Origin: Alicyclobacillus acidocaldarius subsp. acidocaldarius Tc-4-1
GTDB taxonomy: Bacteria > Bacillota > Bacilli > Alicyclobacillales > Alicyclobacillaceae
Reading direction: 5' to 3'
Assembly: GCF_000219875.1 (NCBI RefSeq)
Contig: NC_017167.1
Span: 2,937,361-3,001,360, forward strand
DNA length: 64,000 bases
Notes under the pieces: model-generated
Seen by the model: only the letters and a program-made list of their open reading frames with translations
The model's database searches: none
What the model was told of the DNA's origin: nothing
Program-made: the position numbers and the translations under genes
Part shown: positions 41,096 to 50,402 of the stretch, one piece after another
How positions within the stretch are numbered: position 1 is the stretch's first letter
Layout: the number at the start of each line of letters is the position of its first letter

Positions 41096-42109
41096 ATGCT
41101 CATCACGACCACGGCTCGCGACATGCTTCAGTCCATCGAGGAACACTTGGCCAGGGCGACCGCGTCCACCTCAGACTCGCAGGGCGAGATTGGGGCCATG
41201 ATCCGCTATCACCTGGGGGTGCACGCGGCCCCGCCCTCTCGGCCCCTCGGGCACAGCAAGCGGGTTCGGCCGCTGCTTCTCCTCACGGCGCACGCCGCGC
41301 TCGGCGGAGACTGGCGAGCGGCCCTGCCGGCCGCCGTCGCGATTGAATACGTGCACGGATTTTCGCTGATCCACGACGACATCGAAGATCGGTCGCCTCT
41401 CCGGCGCGGGCGGGCAAGCCTGTGGGCCGTGTGGGGCGTGGACCGTGCCCTGAACGCAGGCGACGCGCTCTTCGCCCTTGCGTTTCGCGTCATGGGCGAT
41501 CTCGCCGACCACTTCGACCCCCGATGGGTCGTCGAGGCCTATCAGGCCATGACGGACGCGTGCATCGCGCTGTCCGCAGGACAGGAGCTCGATCTCGCCT
41601 TCGAACAAGTTGAAAACGTCTCCATCGAACAGTATCTGGCCATGGCTGAGTTGAAGACGGGCGCCCTCTTCGGCGCGGCGCTTGAGGTTGCCGCCATTTT
41701 GGCCGGGCACCCTCCGTCCGTGCGTGACGACCTGCGAAACGCCGGGAGGAAGCTCGGTGTGCTCTTTCAGATTCTCGATGACTTCCATGACGTGTTCAGC
41801 TGTGAGGAGGATCTGGGAAAACCAACCGCGCAGGACGCCCTTCGCCGAAAGAAGACGCTTCCGGTCGTGCTCGGGCTCAGTCGCGATCGCGAATTTGCCG
41901 AGATGTGGCGGTGCCTGCGCGACAATCAGGAGATGTTGCCGCACCTGCGCGCGCGGCTTGTCACCGATTCGATTCTGGGCGAGGCCATCGCCATCGAGGA
42001 ACGGGTGCGCGCCGAGCTCCAACACCGTATAGAGCGCGCGCCCTTCGTGGACGCTTGGAAGCCGGAGATACTGGAAACCATCCATCGCCTCGTGCAGCGG
42101 CGGAGGTGA
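41096..42109 (+). CDS. crtE: Polyprenyl diphosphate synthase (geranylgeranyl type)
   Basis: 337-residue trans-prenyltransferase supplying the C20 (or C15) precursor of carotenoids. First Asp-rich motif in SLIHDDIEDRSPLRRGRAS, second in QILDDFHDVFSCEEDLGKP, with GHSKRVRPLLLL upstream. Residues before the first motif determine chain length and cannot be assigned here with certainty; C20 is inferred from neighbours. ATG 41096 after GGGGGAA. Confidence 0.88.
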   Translation: MLITTTARDMLQSIEEHLARATASTSDSQGEIGAMIRYHLGVHAAPPSRPLGHSKRVRPLLLLTAHAALGGDWRAALPAAVAIEYVHGFSLIHDDIEDRSPLRRGRASLWAVWGVDRALNAGDALFALAFRVMGDLADHFDPRWVVEAYQAMTDACIALSAGQELDLAFEQVENVSIEQYLAMAELKTGALFGAALEVAAILAGHPPSVRDDLRNAGRKLGVLFQILDDFHDVFSCEEDLGKPTAQDALRRKKTLPVVLGLSRDREFAEMWRCLRDNQEMLPHLRARLVTDSILGEAIAIEERVRAELQHRIERAPFVDAWKPEILETIHRLVQRRR

Positions 42110-42115
42110 ACGCAG

Positions 42116-43123
42116 TTGGATGAACGGGTCCTTCGCTTTGTGGTGGAAGAAGGGAGCCGCGCCGCCCATGAACTGTCTGCTTCCCCCGCGACAGTCCGGA
42201 CGCGCCTAGGGGATTTACCCCGCGTCGGACATATCATCCGCCAACACAGCAAGACGTTCAGTCTTGCCGCGCGGTGCCTTCCCAGGCGATCGCGCAAGGC
42301 GGTGGAAGCCTTCTACGCCTTCTGCCGATCCGCCGACGACTTCGCCGATCACCTCGGTGAAGAGGGCAAGCGACGCCTGGAAGCCTATCTCGCGGCCATT
42401 CGCGGCAGCGCGCCCGCACCGGACCCTATCCTGGCCAGTTGGCTCGCCATCGGCGATGCCATGCGTATTCCGCGCCGGTGGAGCGAGTCGCTTGTCGAGA
42501 CGCTTTTGGCAGATACACAGCGCTCCGTGGTCCCTACGCTGGAGGACCTGCTTGGGTACGCGTACGGTGTCGCGTCCACCGTCGGCCTCGTCACGACGGT
42601 CATCGTCGGCTATCGGCGAACGAGTTCTCTCGAGGACGTCCTCGCGCGCGCCATCGCGCTGGGGATTGCGATGCAGTTGACCAACATCCTGCGGGATGTG
42701 GCGGAAGATCTCTCGCGGGGCCGCATCTATCTCCCCGTCGAAGATCTGCAGCGGTTTGGCGTCACGGCCGACCATCTCGCGTGCGGCCGCCTTCACGAAG
42801 GTTGGCAGCAACTCCTTCAACACTACATCGCGCTGGCGCGCCAGCTCTACGAGTACGCCATCCCTGGCATTCGCCATCTTGCGCCCGCCGCGCGCGTGCC
42901 GGTCGCCTTGGCCGCCGTGTGGTACCGGGCCATCTTGCGCGATATCGAACGCCACGGCGGAGACGTGTTCACCCGGCGAGCGCACGTACCGCTCCTCAGG
43001 AAACTCCGCATCACGTGCTCCCAAGGGTTGCCCGCCGCCTTCGGATGGAGTGTGAGGGCTCGCGCGCGCTCCACGGACTCGTCGTTCCACAGCATTCACT
43101 CGCAACAAGGAGGTGCACCATGA
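42116..43123 (+). CDS. crtB: Phytoene (squalene) synthase
   Basis: 335 residues; head-to-head condensation of two prenyl diphosphates. HSKTFSLAARCLP, first Asp motif in YAFCRSADDFADH and second in LTNILRDVAEDLSRGRIYLP (about residues 195-215). Start is TTG 42116, 6 nt after the crtE stop, with GGAGGTG. Its stop overlaps the crtI start (ATGA). Phytoene rather than dehydrosqualene is assumed from the downstream lycopene-cyclase gene. Confidence 0.9.
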   Translation: MDERVLRFVVEEGSRAAHELSASPATVRTRLGDLPRVGHIIRQHSKTFSLAARCLPRRSRKAVEAFYAFCRSADDFADHLGEEGKRRLEAYLAAIRGSAPAPDPILASWLAIGDAMRIPRRWSESLVETLLADTQRSVVPTLEDLLGYAYGVASTVGLVTTVIVGYRRTSSLEDVLARAIALGIAMQLTNILRDVAEDLSRGRIYLPVEDLQRFGVTADHLACGRLHEGWQQLLQHYIALARQLYEYAIPGIRHLAPAARVPVALAAVWYRAILRDIERHGGDVFTRRAHVPLLRKLRITCSQGLPAAFGWSVRARARSTDSSFHSIHSQQGGAP

Positions 43124-44616
43124 CTGCAAAGCGCATCACGGTCATTGGTTCGGGTTTCGGCGGCCTCGCGGCTGCTGTGCGACTGCAGGCGCGTGGGTTT
43201 CAGGTGGATTTGTTCGAACGGCTCCCCGAACCCGGCGGCCGAGCGCGCACATTTCAGATGGGCGGCTACCAGTTCGATGGCGGGCCCACCGTCGTGACCG
43301 CGCCCTTTCTGTTTGAAGAGCTGTTTGAACTCGCAGGCCAGCGTTTTGACCGCGCGGTTGAGCTTCTTCCCGTCGATCCGTTCTACAAGCTATTTGGCCA
43401 GGGTGACAACGCCCTCACCTACAACGGCGATCCGGCGTTCGTCATGCCGCAAATGGAGGCCATCCACGCCCCGGATGCGCCCGGATACCTGCAATTCCTC
43501 CGAGCCTCCGAACCCTTGCTTCAGAAGGGCTTTGTCGAGCTCGGCGCTGAACCCTTTCTCCGCGCCACGGACATGGCGCGCGTCGCCCCGGATCTCGTGA
43601 GGCTTCGCGCGTACGAGTCCGTGTATCGTTTCGTCGGCAGGTACATCCAGCACCCCTTTCTCCGCCAGTGCTTCACGTTTCACCCGCTCTTTATCGGGGG
43701 TAATCCCCTCAAGGCGTCTGCCATCTACGCCATGATCCATCTCATCGAGCAGCGTTGGGGCGTTTGGTATCCCCGCGGCGGCATGCGCTCCCTCGTGGAG
43801 GCGCTCGTGGCGCTCTTCTGCGACCTCGGCGGCAGACTTCACCTAGGCACATCCGTGGATCGCATCCTCGTCTCCAATGGGCGAGTCGAGGGCGTGATCG
43901 CAGGGGGAGAGCGCGTCGAGGCGGACGCGGTCGTGTCGAACGCCGATGCCGCCACCACCTACCTCAACCTCGTTCAAGAAGTCCCCTCGTCCGTGCGGCG
44001 CGGACTGACGCGAGCGCGGTACAGCATGTCGCTTGTCGTGTGGTATTACGGCCTCGCAACGGGAGATGTTCCCGACACCTTGGCGCACCACAACATCGTG
44101 TTTGGCCCGCGCTACGAGGACCTCATCCGCGACATTTTTGAGCGGAAGGTCATCGCAGACGACTTTTCCCTCTACCTGCACGTGCCGACTCGGACCGATC
44201 CGTCCGCAGCGCCCCCGGGCAAAACCGCCATGTACGTACTCGTCCCCGTGCCCAATCTCGCCTCCACCATCGCGTGGGACGAGGAACTGGGGCGACTGGA
44301 AGAGCGCGTGCTGTCGTTCATCGAAGCGCGATTCTGGCCGGGATTTCGGCGCTTCATCGAAGTGTGGCACAGGATTGACCCGCTATACTTTGCCAACGAT
44401 CTCAACACCTATCTCGGCACGGGCTTCTCGCTCGAACCGCGCCTGACCCAGTCGGCATGGTTTCGCCCGCACAACAAAAGCCCCTTCATTCGCGGGCTGT
44501 ATCTCGTGGGCGCAGGGACCCATCCGGGCGCCGGGATCCCAGGGGTCCTGCTGTCGGCCAAAATCGCGGAGAAACTCATCGTGCGCGACATGAGGGAGGT
44601 GAAGGGGCGTGCGTGA
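43120..44616 (+). CDS. crtI: Phytoene desaturase
   Basis: 498-residue FAD enzyme. VIGSGFGGLAAAVRLQARG (dinucleotide site), EPGGRARTFQMGGYQFDGGPTV, YPRGGMRSLVEAL and the C-terminal LYLVGAGTHPGAGIPGVLLSAKIAEKL are the full CrtI signature set. AAGGAGG precedes ATG 43120, which overlaps the crtB stop. It overlaps the P450 gene by 8 nt. The intact CrtI makes the broken CrtI-like gene at 38786 dispensable for basic desaturation. Confidence 0.93.
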   Translation: MTAKRITVIGSGFGGLAAAVRLQARGFQVDLFERLPEPGGRARTFQMGGYQFDGGPTVVTAPFLFEELFELAGQRFDRAVELLPVDPFYKLFGQGDNALTYNGDPAFVMPQMEAIHAPDAPGYLQFLRASEPLLQKGFVELGAEPFLRATDMARVAPDLVRLRAYESVYRFVGRYIQHPFLRQCFTFHPLFIGGNPLKASAIYAMIHLIEQRWGVWYPRGGMRSLVEALVALFCDLGGRLHLGTSVDRILVSNGRVEGVIAGGERVEADAVVSNADAATTYLNLVQEVPSSVRRGLTRARYSMSLVVWYYGLATGDVPDTLAHHNIVFGPRYEDLIRDIFERKVIADDFSLYLHVPTRTDPSAAPPGKTAMYVLVPVPNLASTIAWDEELGRLEERVLSFIEARFWPGFRRFIEVWHRIDPLYFANDLNTYLGTGFSLEPRLTQSAWFRPHNKSPFIRGLYLVGAGTHPGAGIPGVLLSAKIAEKLIVRDMREVKGRA

Positions 44617-45889
44617 AGACATCCATCGAGGCATACCCTCGACCCGGAATGTAAAGCCCGAGGAGGGTTGGCAAGCGCTTCGAAACATGCTCGCGCCTCC
44701 AGGCAGTCCGCTCATGGGCTTGCTTTCGCTCCACCGAACCTTTGCTTCAGATGAGTTCGAGCTTGCGGCTCCGAGGCTGCGCGTGCGCGTCGCGGCAGGG
44801 CCGGCATCGGTCAAACGCGTTCTGCACGAACAGGCCGACGCTTACTCGTCTCGCCTGGAAGGCGATCCCGTCGCCGCCCTCTTCGGCCAAGGACTGCTTG
44901 TGATCGATGGCCCAAGACACGGTGCTGTGAAGGACGTGATCGTCAGGTCCAGCACGCGCGGCGTCCTCGAGTCGCGCCTCCGGGACACCCTGCCCGCGCT
45001 CGACGAGGCGCTTCAGCGCACCCTCGGCCAGGGCACGATATCCCTGCCCGACATGCCGAGGCGCATGACGTGGCGCGCACTGGAGTCCGTGTACTTTCAC
45101 CATCGCTTGACGCCCGAGGAAGAGCGCGCGTACCTGCCCGATCTCACCCGCCTCGTTTACTACATCGGCCCCGGATGGTGGCTCTTGCTCGGCAAAACGC
45201 CCCGGCTGCCCAAGGCGTATCACCGAATGCGCCTTCGCCTTACGGCGATGTACGAAAAAGCGCTGATCCGACGGGACAACGCGCCCATTCACGCCCTCGC
45301 TCGGGCGTACGGAGACGAGGAGATGTCGTTCGCCGTGGATCAGCTCATGACGCTTTTGGTGGCGGGGCACGACACCGCCACGTCGCTTCTGTCCTCGCTC
45401 CTCATCCTGCTCGCGCATCGTCCCGACCTCCAGGATGCGCTCTGGGGAGAGATTCACGGCGCCACGGGGCACGAGCGGCCGGAAGTCCGCGCGCTCGACC
45501 GGCTGCCCCTTCTGGATGCCGTCGTGAAGGAGACGCTGCGCCTCTATCCCCCCATCCATTCCGGATTGCGCTCCGAGGTGGAATCTGGCGATCGCGTCAT
45601 GGTGAGCTACTTTCTCCTGCACCGCCACCAGGAGCTCTGGCCGGACGCGGACAGCTTCGTCCCCGAGCGGTGGCTGAGCGGCTTGGCCCCGGGCGCCTAC
45701 ACCTACCTGCCGTTTGGGGCGGGTCCGCGATATTGTCCTGGAGCGACCTTTGCGCGCTTGGAGGTCAAGTGGATGTTGGCCCGGCTCCTGCAACACGTGA
45801 GCCTTCAACCCACGTCACGCCCGCCGCGCATCGCCATGCGCGCCGCGCTGGAACATCGGCCAACCGTCATCGCGGTGAGGCGCCGATGA
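44609..45889 (+). CDS. Cytochrome P450 (carotenoid hydroxylase-like)
   Basis: 426 residues, soluble bacterial type. I-helix oxygen-activation motif VAGHDTATS, ExxR in VKETLRLYPP, and heme loop FGAGPRYCPGATFARLE with the Cys ligand. Thermus CYP175A1 is a beta-carotene hydroxylase, and the operon position between crtI and lycopene cyclase makes ring hydroxylation the most likely role. No dedicated ferredoxin gene is in the cluster. GTG 44609 after GGGAGGTG. Confidence 0.88.
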   Translation: MREDIHRGIPSTRNVKPEEGWQALRNMLAPPGSPLMGLLSLHRTFASDEFELAAPRLRVRVAAGPASVKRVLHEQADAYSSRLEGDPVAALFGQGLLVIDGPRHGAVKDVIVRSSTRGVLESRLRDTLPALDEALQRTLGQGTISLPDMPRRMTWRALESVYFHHRLTPEEERAYLPDLTRLVYYIGPGWWLLLGKTPRLPKAYHRMRLRLTAMYEKALIRRDNAPIHALARAYGDEEMSFAVDQLMTLLVAGHDTATSLLSSLLILLAHRPDLQDALWGEIHGATGHERPEVRALDRLPLLDAVVKETLRLYPPIHSGLRSEVESGDRVMVSYFLLHRHQELWPDADSFVPERWLSGLAPGAYTYLPFGAGPRYCPGATFARLEVKWMLARLLQHVSLQPTSRPPRIAMRAALEHRPTVIAVRRR

Positions 45890-46689
45890 CCTATTTCGGC
45901 TTTCTCCTTCGATTTATCGTCGCCGCCAACGCCGCGCTGTGGGTTGCGCGCGCTGCACGTCGCCGCGTTGGCCGCGAAGGTTGGGTCGCTCGCATGGTAC
46001 GCCGGTCACCACTTCGCATAACAGGGTATTTCGCTGTCTTGGCTGCGGTGATTCTCCTGTACACGACGCCCTGGGACGGCGCGCTCATCCATCTCGGCGT
46101 CTGGGCGTATGCCCGGCAACGCGTGTGGGGGCTGACGCTCGACGGCGTTCCGTGGGAAGAGATTCTTTTCTACCTTCTGCAATCCGCGCTCGTCGCCCAA
46201 TGCTTTGACCTGGCGACGGCTTTCCGCCCCCGCACCGCATGGGCGAGAAGGCAGCCCGTGGGAAAGCGAGGACATCTGCTTGTCTTCGCGCTTTGGTGGA
46301 GCCTTGGATTTGTTGCGCTCGGATCCGTCTTTGTTCTCCTGAATCGTTGGACGCACCTCACGTATCTGGCGATGCTTGTGCCGTGGATTTTGCTGCCACT
46401 CGCAGTCCAGTCCTCTTACGGGTTCGACGGAATTGCTGCACAGGCGGGTCCTGTCGCTGTCGCTACTCTCGCACCAGCGTTGTACCTGTCCATTTGCGAC
46501 GGCATTGCCATCCATAGCGGCATTTGGTTCTTTCATCCCGAGCGCATCACGGACCTCAGACTGGGCGACGTCCCCATCGAAGAAATCCTCTTCTTCTCGG
46601 GTACCAGCCTGATTGTCGCGACATCGCTTGCCGTGATCGCGTCGAGGAGGAGTGAGCGGTGGCTCCGAGATAGGCGGGCAGGGAGGTAG
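45886..46689 (+). CDS. crtY: Bipartite lycopene cyclase (CrtYc-CrtYd fusion type)
   Basis: 267 residues, about seven membrane helices. Two copies of the family motif, one per half: VPWEEILFYLLQS (about residue 85-97) and VPIEEILFFSGTS (about 235-248). This fits fused heterodimeric lycopene beta-cyclases known from actinobacteria, archaea and some fungi; the fused form is less usual in Firmicutes. Start overlaps the P450 stop (ATGA). Ring type (beta or other) cannot be read from sequence. Confidence 0.85.
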   Translation: MTYFGFLLRFIVAANAALWVARAARRRVGREGWVARMVRRSPLRITGYFAVLAAVILLYTTPWDGALIHLGVWAYARQRVWGLTLDGVPWEEILFYLLQSALVAQCFDLATAFRPRTAWARRQPVGKRGHLLVFALWWSLGFVALGSVFVLLNRWTHLTYLAMLVPWILLPLAVQSSYGFDGIAAQAGPVAVATLAPALYLSICDGIAIHSGIWFFHPERITDLRLGDVPIEEILFFSGTSLIVATSLAVIASRRSERWLRDRRAGR

Positions 46690-46693
46690 GCAC

Positions 46694-47305
46694 ATGAATG
46701 CATGGATGGGATGGACGCTTGGGCTCGCGGCCGCGTTCATCGTCGGGGCTTGCCCGTTTGCCGTCTGGCTCACGCGCGCAATGGGTAGAGATCCGCGGTC
46801 GTTTGGAGACGGCAATCCGGGAGCCGCCAACGCGTTTCGAGCGGCCGGTTTTTGGCCCGGAGCCGCCGTGCTCGTGTTGGACGTCGCGAAGGGATTTGTG
46901 CCCGGGTATTTCGCCCTTCGTCACATCCCGACCCATTGGCCCCTCGCCGCGCTTGCCGCCGCCCTCCCGGTGTACGGTCATCGCTTCAGTCCGTTCCTGC
47001 GCGGCCGCGGCGGCATTGGCCTGGCGAGCTGGATTGGGTCAGTCGCTGGCTTCCTGGGCCCTCTGGCGGCGGGACTCCTCGGCTGCGGCTTCGCGTGCGG
47101 TCTTGCCATCCGGCGCCTGGATCGCGCCCGCACCGTCGCACTCGGGGCGGAGGTGCTGTTGATGGGCATCACGGTCTTGCCCGAGGTCCTCTGGCCGGTG
47201 TGGCGGGTTCACTCGCTTTGGTCCGCACGCTTGTTCTGGTTGTTGACAGCGCCGCTTGTGTGGTGGGGATACCGAGTTCGAAACGTTCGGCGGGAGGAGG
47301 TGTGA
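46694..47305 (+). CDS. PlsY-like acyltransferase in the carotenoid operon
   Basis: 203 residues, several membrane helices. FGDGNPGAANAFRAAGFWPGA resembles the PlsY loop GSGNPGATN, and VYGHRFSPFLRGRGGIGLA matches the second PlsY motif (GHxFSPFLxFKGGKG), with changes. True PlsY acylates glycerol 3-phosphate with acyl-phosphate; in this operon it may instead acylate the glycosylated carotenoid (inference). AGGGAGGT before ATG 46694. Confidence 0.75.
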   Translation: MNAWMGWTLGLAAAFIVGACPFAVWLTRAMGRDPRSFGDGNPGAANAFRAAGFWPGAAVLVLDVAKGFVPGYFALRHIPTHWPLAALAAALPVYGHRFSPFLRGRGGIGLASWIGSVAGFLGPLAAGLLGCGFACGLAIRRLDRARTVALGAEVLLMGITVLPEVLWPVWRVHSLWSARLFWLLTAPLVWWGYRVRNVRREEV

Positions 47306-47309
47306 ACAC

Positions 47310-48440
47310 ATGCACGGACTGATGCTATGCTACGATGGCCTGATTTGCCTCATAGCGCTGTTAAACCGCCTCCTGTGGCCCCGTTTGAAACGGGACAGGG
47401 AACACGTCGGGCACAAGGCGGAAACCTTCACGGGTGGACGTGCGAAAAACCTTGCCCGCGTCGCCCTCCTGATTCCGGCGCGGAATGAAGCTTATCAGAT
47501 TCGGCGGTGCCTCGAGGCCATTTGTACGAGTATCGATTCATCGTTTCGCATCATCGCGCTGGACGATGAATCCACGGACGACACGTGGCGCGTGTTGAAC
47601 GAGACGAAGGCCGACGTGAATCAGCGCCTGACCCTTCTTCGCGGAGCCACAAGGCCACAGGGATGGCGAGGGAAAAACTGGGCATGCGCTCAACTGGCCG
47701 ATCACGCCGGAGACGCCGAGATCCTCATTTTCATCGACGCGGACACGCGTCTCGATGCGGCCGCCGTCGTCGAGAACATCCGATCCACCATGCTTGCGCG
47801 AGACATCCAACTTCTTTCCGTCTTGCCACGCCAAGAAGCACACGGCCTGGCCGCCTTGCTTGTATATTTGCTCCCTTGGAGCTTGATGGCCCACGTTCCC
47901 TTGTTTCTCGGCCGATGGCGCCGAAAAGCCCTCCCGATTGCCATCGGCCAGGTGCTCGCCTTCCAGCGCTCGGCCTATCAGACCCTTGGCGGCCACGCGG
48001 CTGTACGCAGCGCCATCGCCGAGGATCTCGCGCTCGCGCGGAAAGTAGCCAGGATGGGCATGAACGCAGCCTTTCTCGATGGGGCCGATATCGCCTCCTG
48101 CACCATGTACACGTCCTGGTCTCGGGCGTGGCGCGGCTTCCAGAAAAACTGGTGTTACACCGTCGGCCATCCCCTGCTTTCGTGTCTCGTCTGGGCTTGG
48201 CTCACGTATGCGTTCACATGGCTACCCATGTACGGCCTTGCGGAAGCCTGCCTGGGGCATGTCGATCTCGCCGTCCTCTCGCAGTGGCCCGCGCTGCTCT
48301 GGATAGGACTCTGCTCCAAAAGATACCTGCAGATGCCGATATGGGTGTTTGTCACGGCGCCCATCAGTGTTGCCCTCGGCTTTGTGCTCGCATGCGATTC
48401 GTGGATACACAATGCGCGCAACACGACCCTTTGGTCGTAG
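47310..48440 (+). CDS. Family 2 glycosyltransferase of the carotenoid operon
   Basis: 376 residues. GT-A motifs VALLIPARNEAYQIRRCLEAI, ALDDESTDDT, LIFIDADTRLD and the acceptor-site AIAEDLALARKVARMGM plus SWSRAWRGFQKN. C-terminal hydrophobic helices anchor it to the membrane. It resembles CrtQ-type diaponeurosporenoate glucosyltransferases. GGGAGGAGGTG precedes ATG 47310. Last gene of the cluster; no clear terminator follows. Confidence 0.82.
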   Translation: MHGLMLCYDGLICLIALLNRLLWPRLKRDREHVGHKAETFTGGRAKNLARVALLIPARNEAYQIRRCLEAICTSIDSSFRIIALDDESTDDTWRVLNETKADVNQRLTLLRGATRPQGWRGKNWACAQLADHAGDAEILIFIDADTRLDAAAVVENIRSTMLARDIQLLSVLPRQEAHGLAALLVYLLPWSLMAHVPLFLGRWRRKALPIAIGQVLAFQRSAYQTLGGHAAVRSAIAEDLALARKVARMGMNAAFLDGADIASCTMYTSWSRAWRGFQKNWCYTVGHPLLSCLVWAWLTYAFTWLPMYGLAEACLGHVDLAVLSQWPALLWIGLCSKRYLQMPIWVFVTAPISVALGFVLACDSWIHNARNTTLWS

Positions 48441-48569
48441 ACCAGCACACGGCGCGGTAGCAGGTCGTTCCTCACACTGCGTAGTGTCTCAACTGCCACA
48501 CGCACCGGGATCGTTTGCAGAGCGGGGTCCTTGGTTCATGGTTGTCGTACCAAACGAAATGATGCACGT

Positions 48570-48638
48570 CGATTTGCCGCGAACCGACGTAAAGATGACC
48601 GCATAATACGGAGGTTGAATAGATGTCTTCGCGAACAT
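48570..48638 (-). pseudogene. N-terminal scrap resembling an antibiotic-biosynthesis monooxygenase
   Basis: ATG 48638 with AAGGAG at good spacing opens MFAKTSIQPPYYAVIFTSVR, similar to the start of small ABM-fold proteins. After about 20 residues the similarity ends. Probably the 5' stub of a deleted gene. The rest of the 48.44-48.77 kb interval shows nothing I can support. Confidence 0.35.
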
Positions 48639-48772
48639 ATTCATCTCTCCTTCGACAAGCACAGAAGTTCGAAATCGCTTCTTTCGCGACATCCACAGAG
48701 CAGGCGAGTCACCGCTTTGACGTCAGGTCCTCAACGCGACCCACACCATCCTCTTCCAAGCCGCTTCCGCCC

Positions 48773-49963
48773 TCACCCATCATCTCTTGTGTACCTCACC
48801 TGCTCATAGAGTTCCGTAAGCCTCTGCGCGTGACTGTCCCCATCATCTTGTGCGCGCGCCGCGAACCGCCTCGGCGTCTCGGCGTGCCGGATGGTCACCC
48901 CGCGCCGATGCATGGCGAGCAGCCAGCGCTGGTATCGCAAGCGAACCGGGTGATCCGTCGGAACGAAGCGCAGGCTGTCACGCAGGCGCTCGTGCACCGT
49001 CGCCACCTGAACCGTATCCCCCGCTTCCCGCGCCTCCTCCCCCGTGCCACCTCGCCAGAGCTTCCACGCCCAGACCGCGATCCCCGCCGCGCACAACGCG
49101 ATGGCGATGCCCGTGAGCATCCACATGTCGCCTCGAGGAGAGCCTTGCACCCGCGCATTGGCCAAATGGGTGAGGACGCCGTTCCCGTGGGAAGTGGCCA
49201 ACCATCGGATGTAGGCGTGAAAAGCAATGCCCAACACGTACCCGAGAAACGGATACACAAGCACCAATACCGCCGCTCCCACGCCCACGCCGAGCAGTGC
49301 GGCACCCAGGATGACGCCGAAGGGCCCAAGCGTCGCCCTGAGCGCCGCCAGCACCCAGCCCAAGGTGCTTCCCATCCGCTCCACTTCGCGCATGCGAGCG
49401 CGCTGAAGCCTCGCCATCCACGCCAAGTGTCCGACGATCACGGCTCCAGCCAGCCACGCCGCGAAACGAAGCGGCGCACGGTGAGCGGCGTGAAACGATT
49501 GATCCACCCACAGCATCAGCGCAGCAAGCGTGACGAGGCCGGAATACGCCACGAGCGCAAACTTCGCCGCAGTATCCGCATCTCGACTGGTGATGGCTAG
49601 CGTCCAAAGGGCGACGGCCCACGCGCCCGCCATCCCGCCCGACACCGCCATCGCCACAGACCCCACGTGCAAAGCGGCCAAGGCGACATCTGCGCCGAGA
49701 TAACCCAGCGCCAGTCCGATCACGCGCCTTTGACCGCCGAATTTCCCAGAAGAAATCGCCATGGCGACACAGAGCGCCATCTCCAAGACGCACCAAGCAG
49801 CCATCCCCCACAGCGGACTCGGTGAATTCCAGTCGAAGGCCATGGTCACGAGCCAACTCGATAATCCCGCCGTGAGACTCGCCCAAAGGCGCAATGAGAG
49901 TGGAAGGTTCGTCCATGCCGCGCTGCGGCGCTCAGATTCAGTGGAACAGGTCGTGATGGCCAT
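48773..49963 (-). CDS. Multi-pass membrane protein with DUF4129-like C-terminus
   Basis: 396 residues from ATG 49963 (GGAGGTGAG upstream). About eight hydrophobic helices, a conserved-looking HAYIRWLATSHGNG loop, a late membrane helix (MWMLTGIAIALCAAGIAVWAW) and a cytoplasmic tail ending RLTELYEQVRYTRDDG, similar to DUF4129 tails. Its neighbour is a DUF58 remnant; DUF58 and DUF4129 proteins usually sit together with a MoxR ATPase and transglutaminase, which are missing here. A longer open frame upstream is non-homologous. Confidence 0.6.
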   Translation of the reverse strand: MAITTCSTESERRSAAWTNLPLSLRLWASLTAGLSSWLVTMAFDWNSPSPLWGMAAWCVLEMALCVAMAISSGKFGGQRRVIGLALGYLGADVALAALHVGSVAMAVSGGMAGAWAVALWTLAITSRDADTAAKFALVAYSGLVTLAALMLWVDQSFHAAHRAPLRFAAWLAGAVIVGHLAWMARLQRARMREVERMGSTLGWVLAALRATLGPFGVILGAALLGVGVGAAVLVLVYPFLGYVLGIAFHAYIRWLATSHGNGVLTHLANARVQGSPRGDMWMLTGIAIALCAAGIAVWAWKLWRGGTGEEAREAGDTVQVATVHERLRDSLRFVPTDHPVRLRYQRWLLAMHRRGVTIRHAETPRRFAARAQDDGDSHAQRLTELYEQVRYTRDDG

Positions 49964-50402
49964 CACTCTCACCTCCTTGCTCGCGGAGCTTCGGCCGAAC
50001 CACGTGGACAGCCTTGCCCATGCGCTCGAGCTGACGAAGAGCCGCCGCGTGGCGCGCGGACTCCCAGGAGCTGAAGAGAATGAGCTCGCCAGGATAAGCG
50101 TCTGGCGCGCGGAGCACCGGCAACAGGAGGACCTCCAGGCCATAGGCCGCATAGGGATACGCGTGGGCCAGGAGAGACCGGAGTGCACTGGGCGTGATGC
50201 GATCCGGCGCCGATTTGAGCCGTCTCAGGCTCACGGACGCATTGGTCGCGAAGAGGACTTCCGCGCCGCCTCGGTGCAGCCCATCCGCCCATGCGCTCAG
50301 CTCATCACAGAGCACTTCGAAGGCCTCGCGATGGTAGCGAAGCCAGTGCGGCTCGCTCACCTGCGCGTTGAGTTTGCCGGAAGGCTTGTGATAGCTTAAA
50401 TG
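49938..50402 (-). pseudogene. C-terminal remnant of a DUF58 protein
   Basis: The open frame begins right after a TAA with LSYHKPSGKLNAQVSEPHW, which resembles the middle DUF58 motif (WKxxARxGxLxVxxxE), and continues into a vWA-like C-terminal half (AEVLFATNASVSLRR, GELILFSSWESARHAA). The first GTG is at 50360. The N-terminal half, expected to contain membrane helices, is missing and replaced by the divergent DinB gene region. It overlaps the downstream membrane protein by 26 nt. Truncated gene, probably by rearrangement near 50.4 kb. Confidence 0.55.

Noticed and set aside
42439-43119. Extended N-terminus for phytoene desaturase
   Set aside because: The upstream open part is antisense-like shadow of crtB; the FAD motif begins at ATG 43120, which has AAGGAGG upstream.
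45070-45885. Extended N-terminus for the lycopene cyclase
   Set aside because: The frame stays open inside the P450 gene, but its translation is Arg/Pro/Ala-rich shadow sequence; ATG 45886, coupled to the P450 stop, is the real start.
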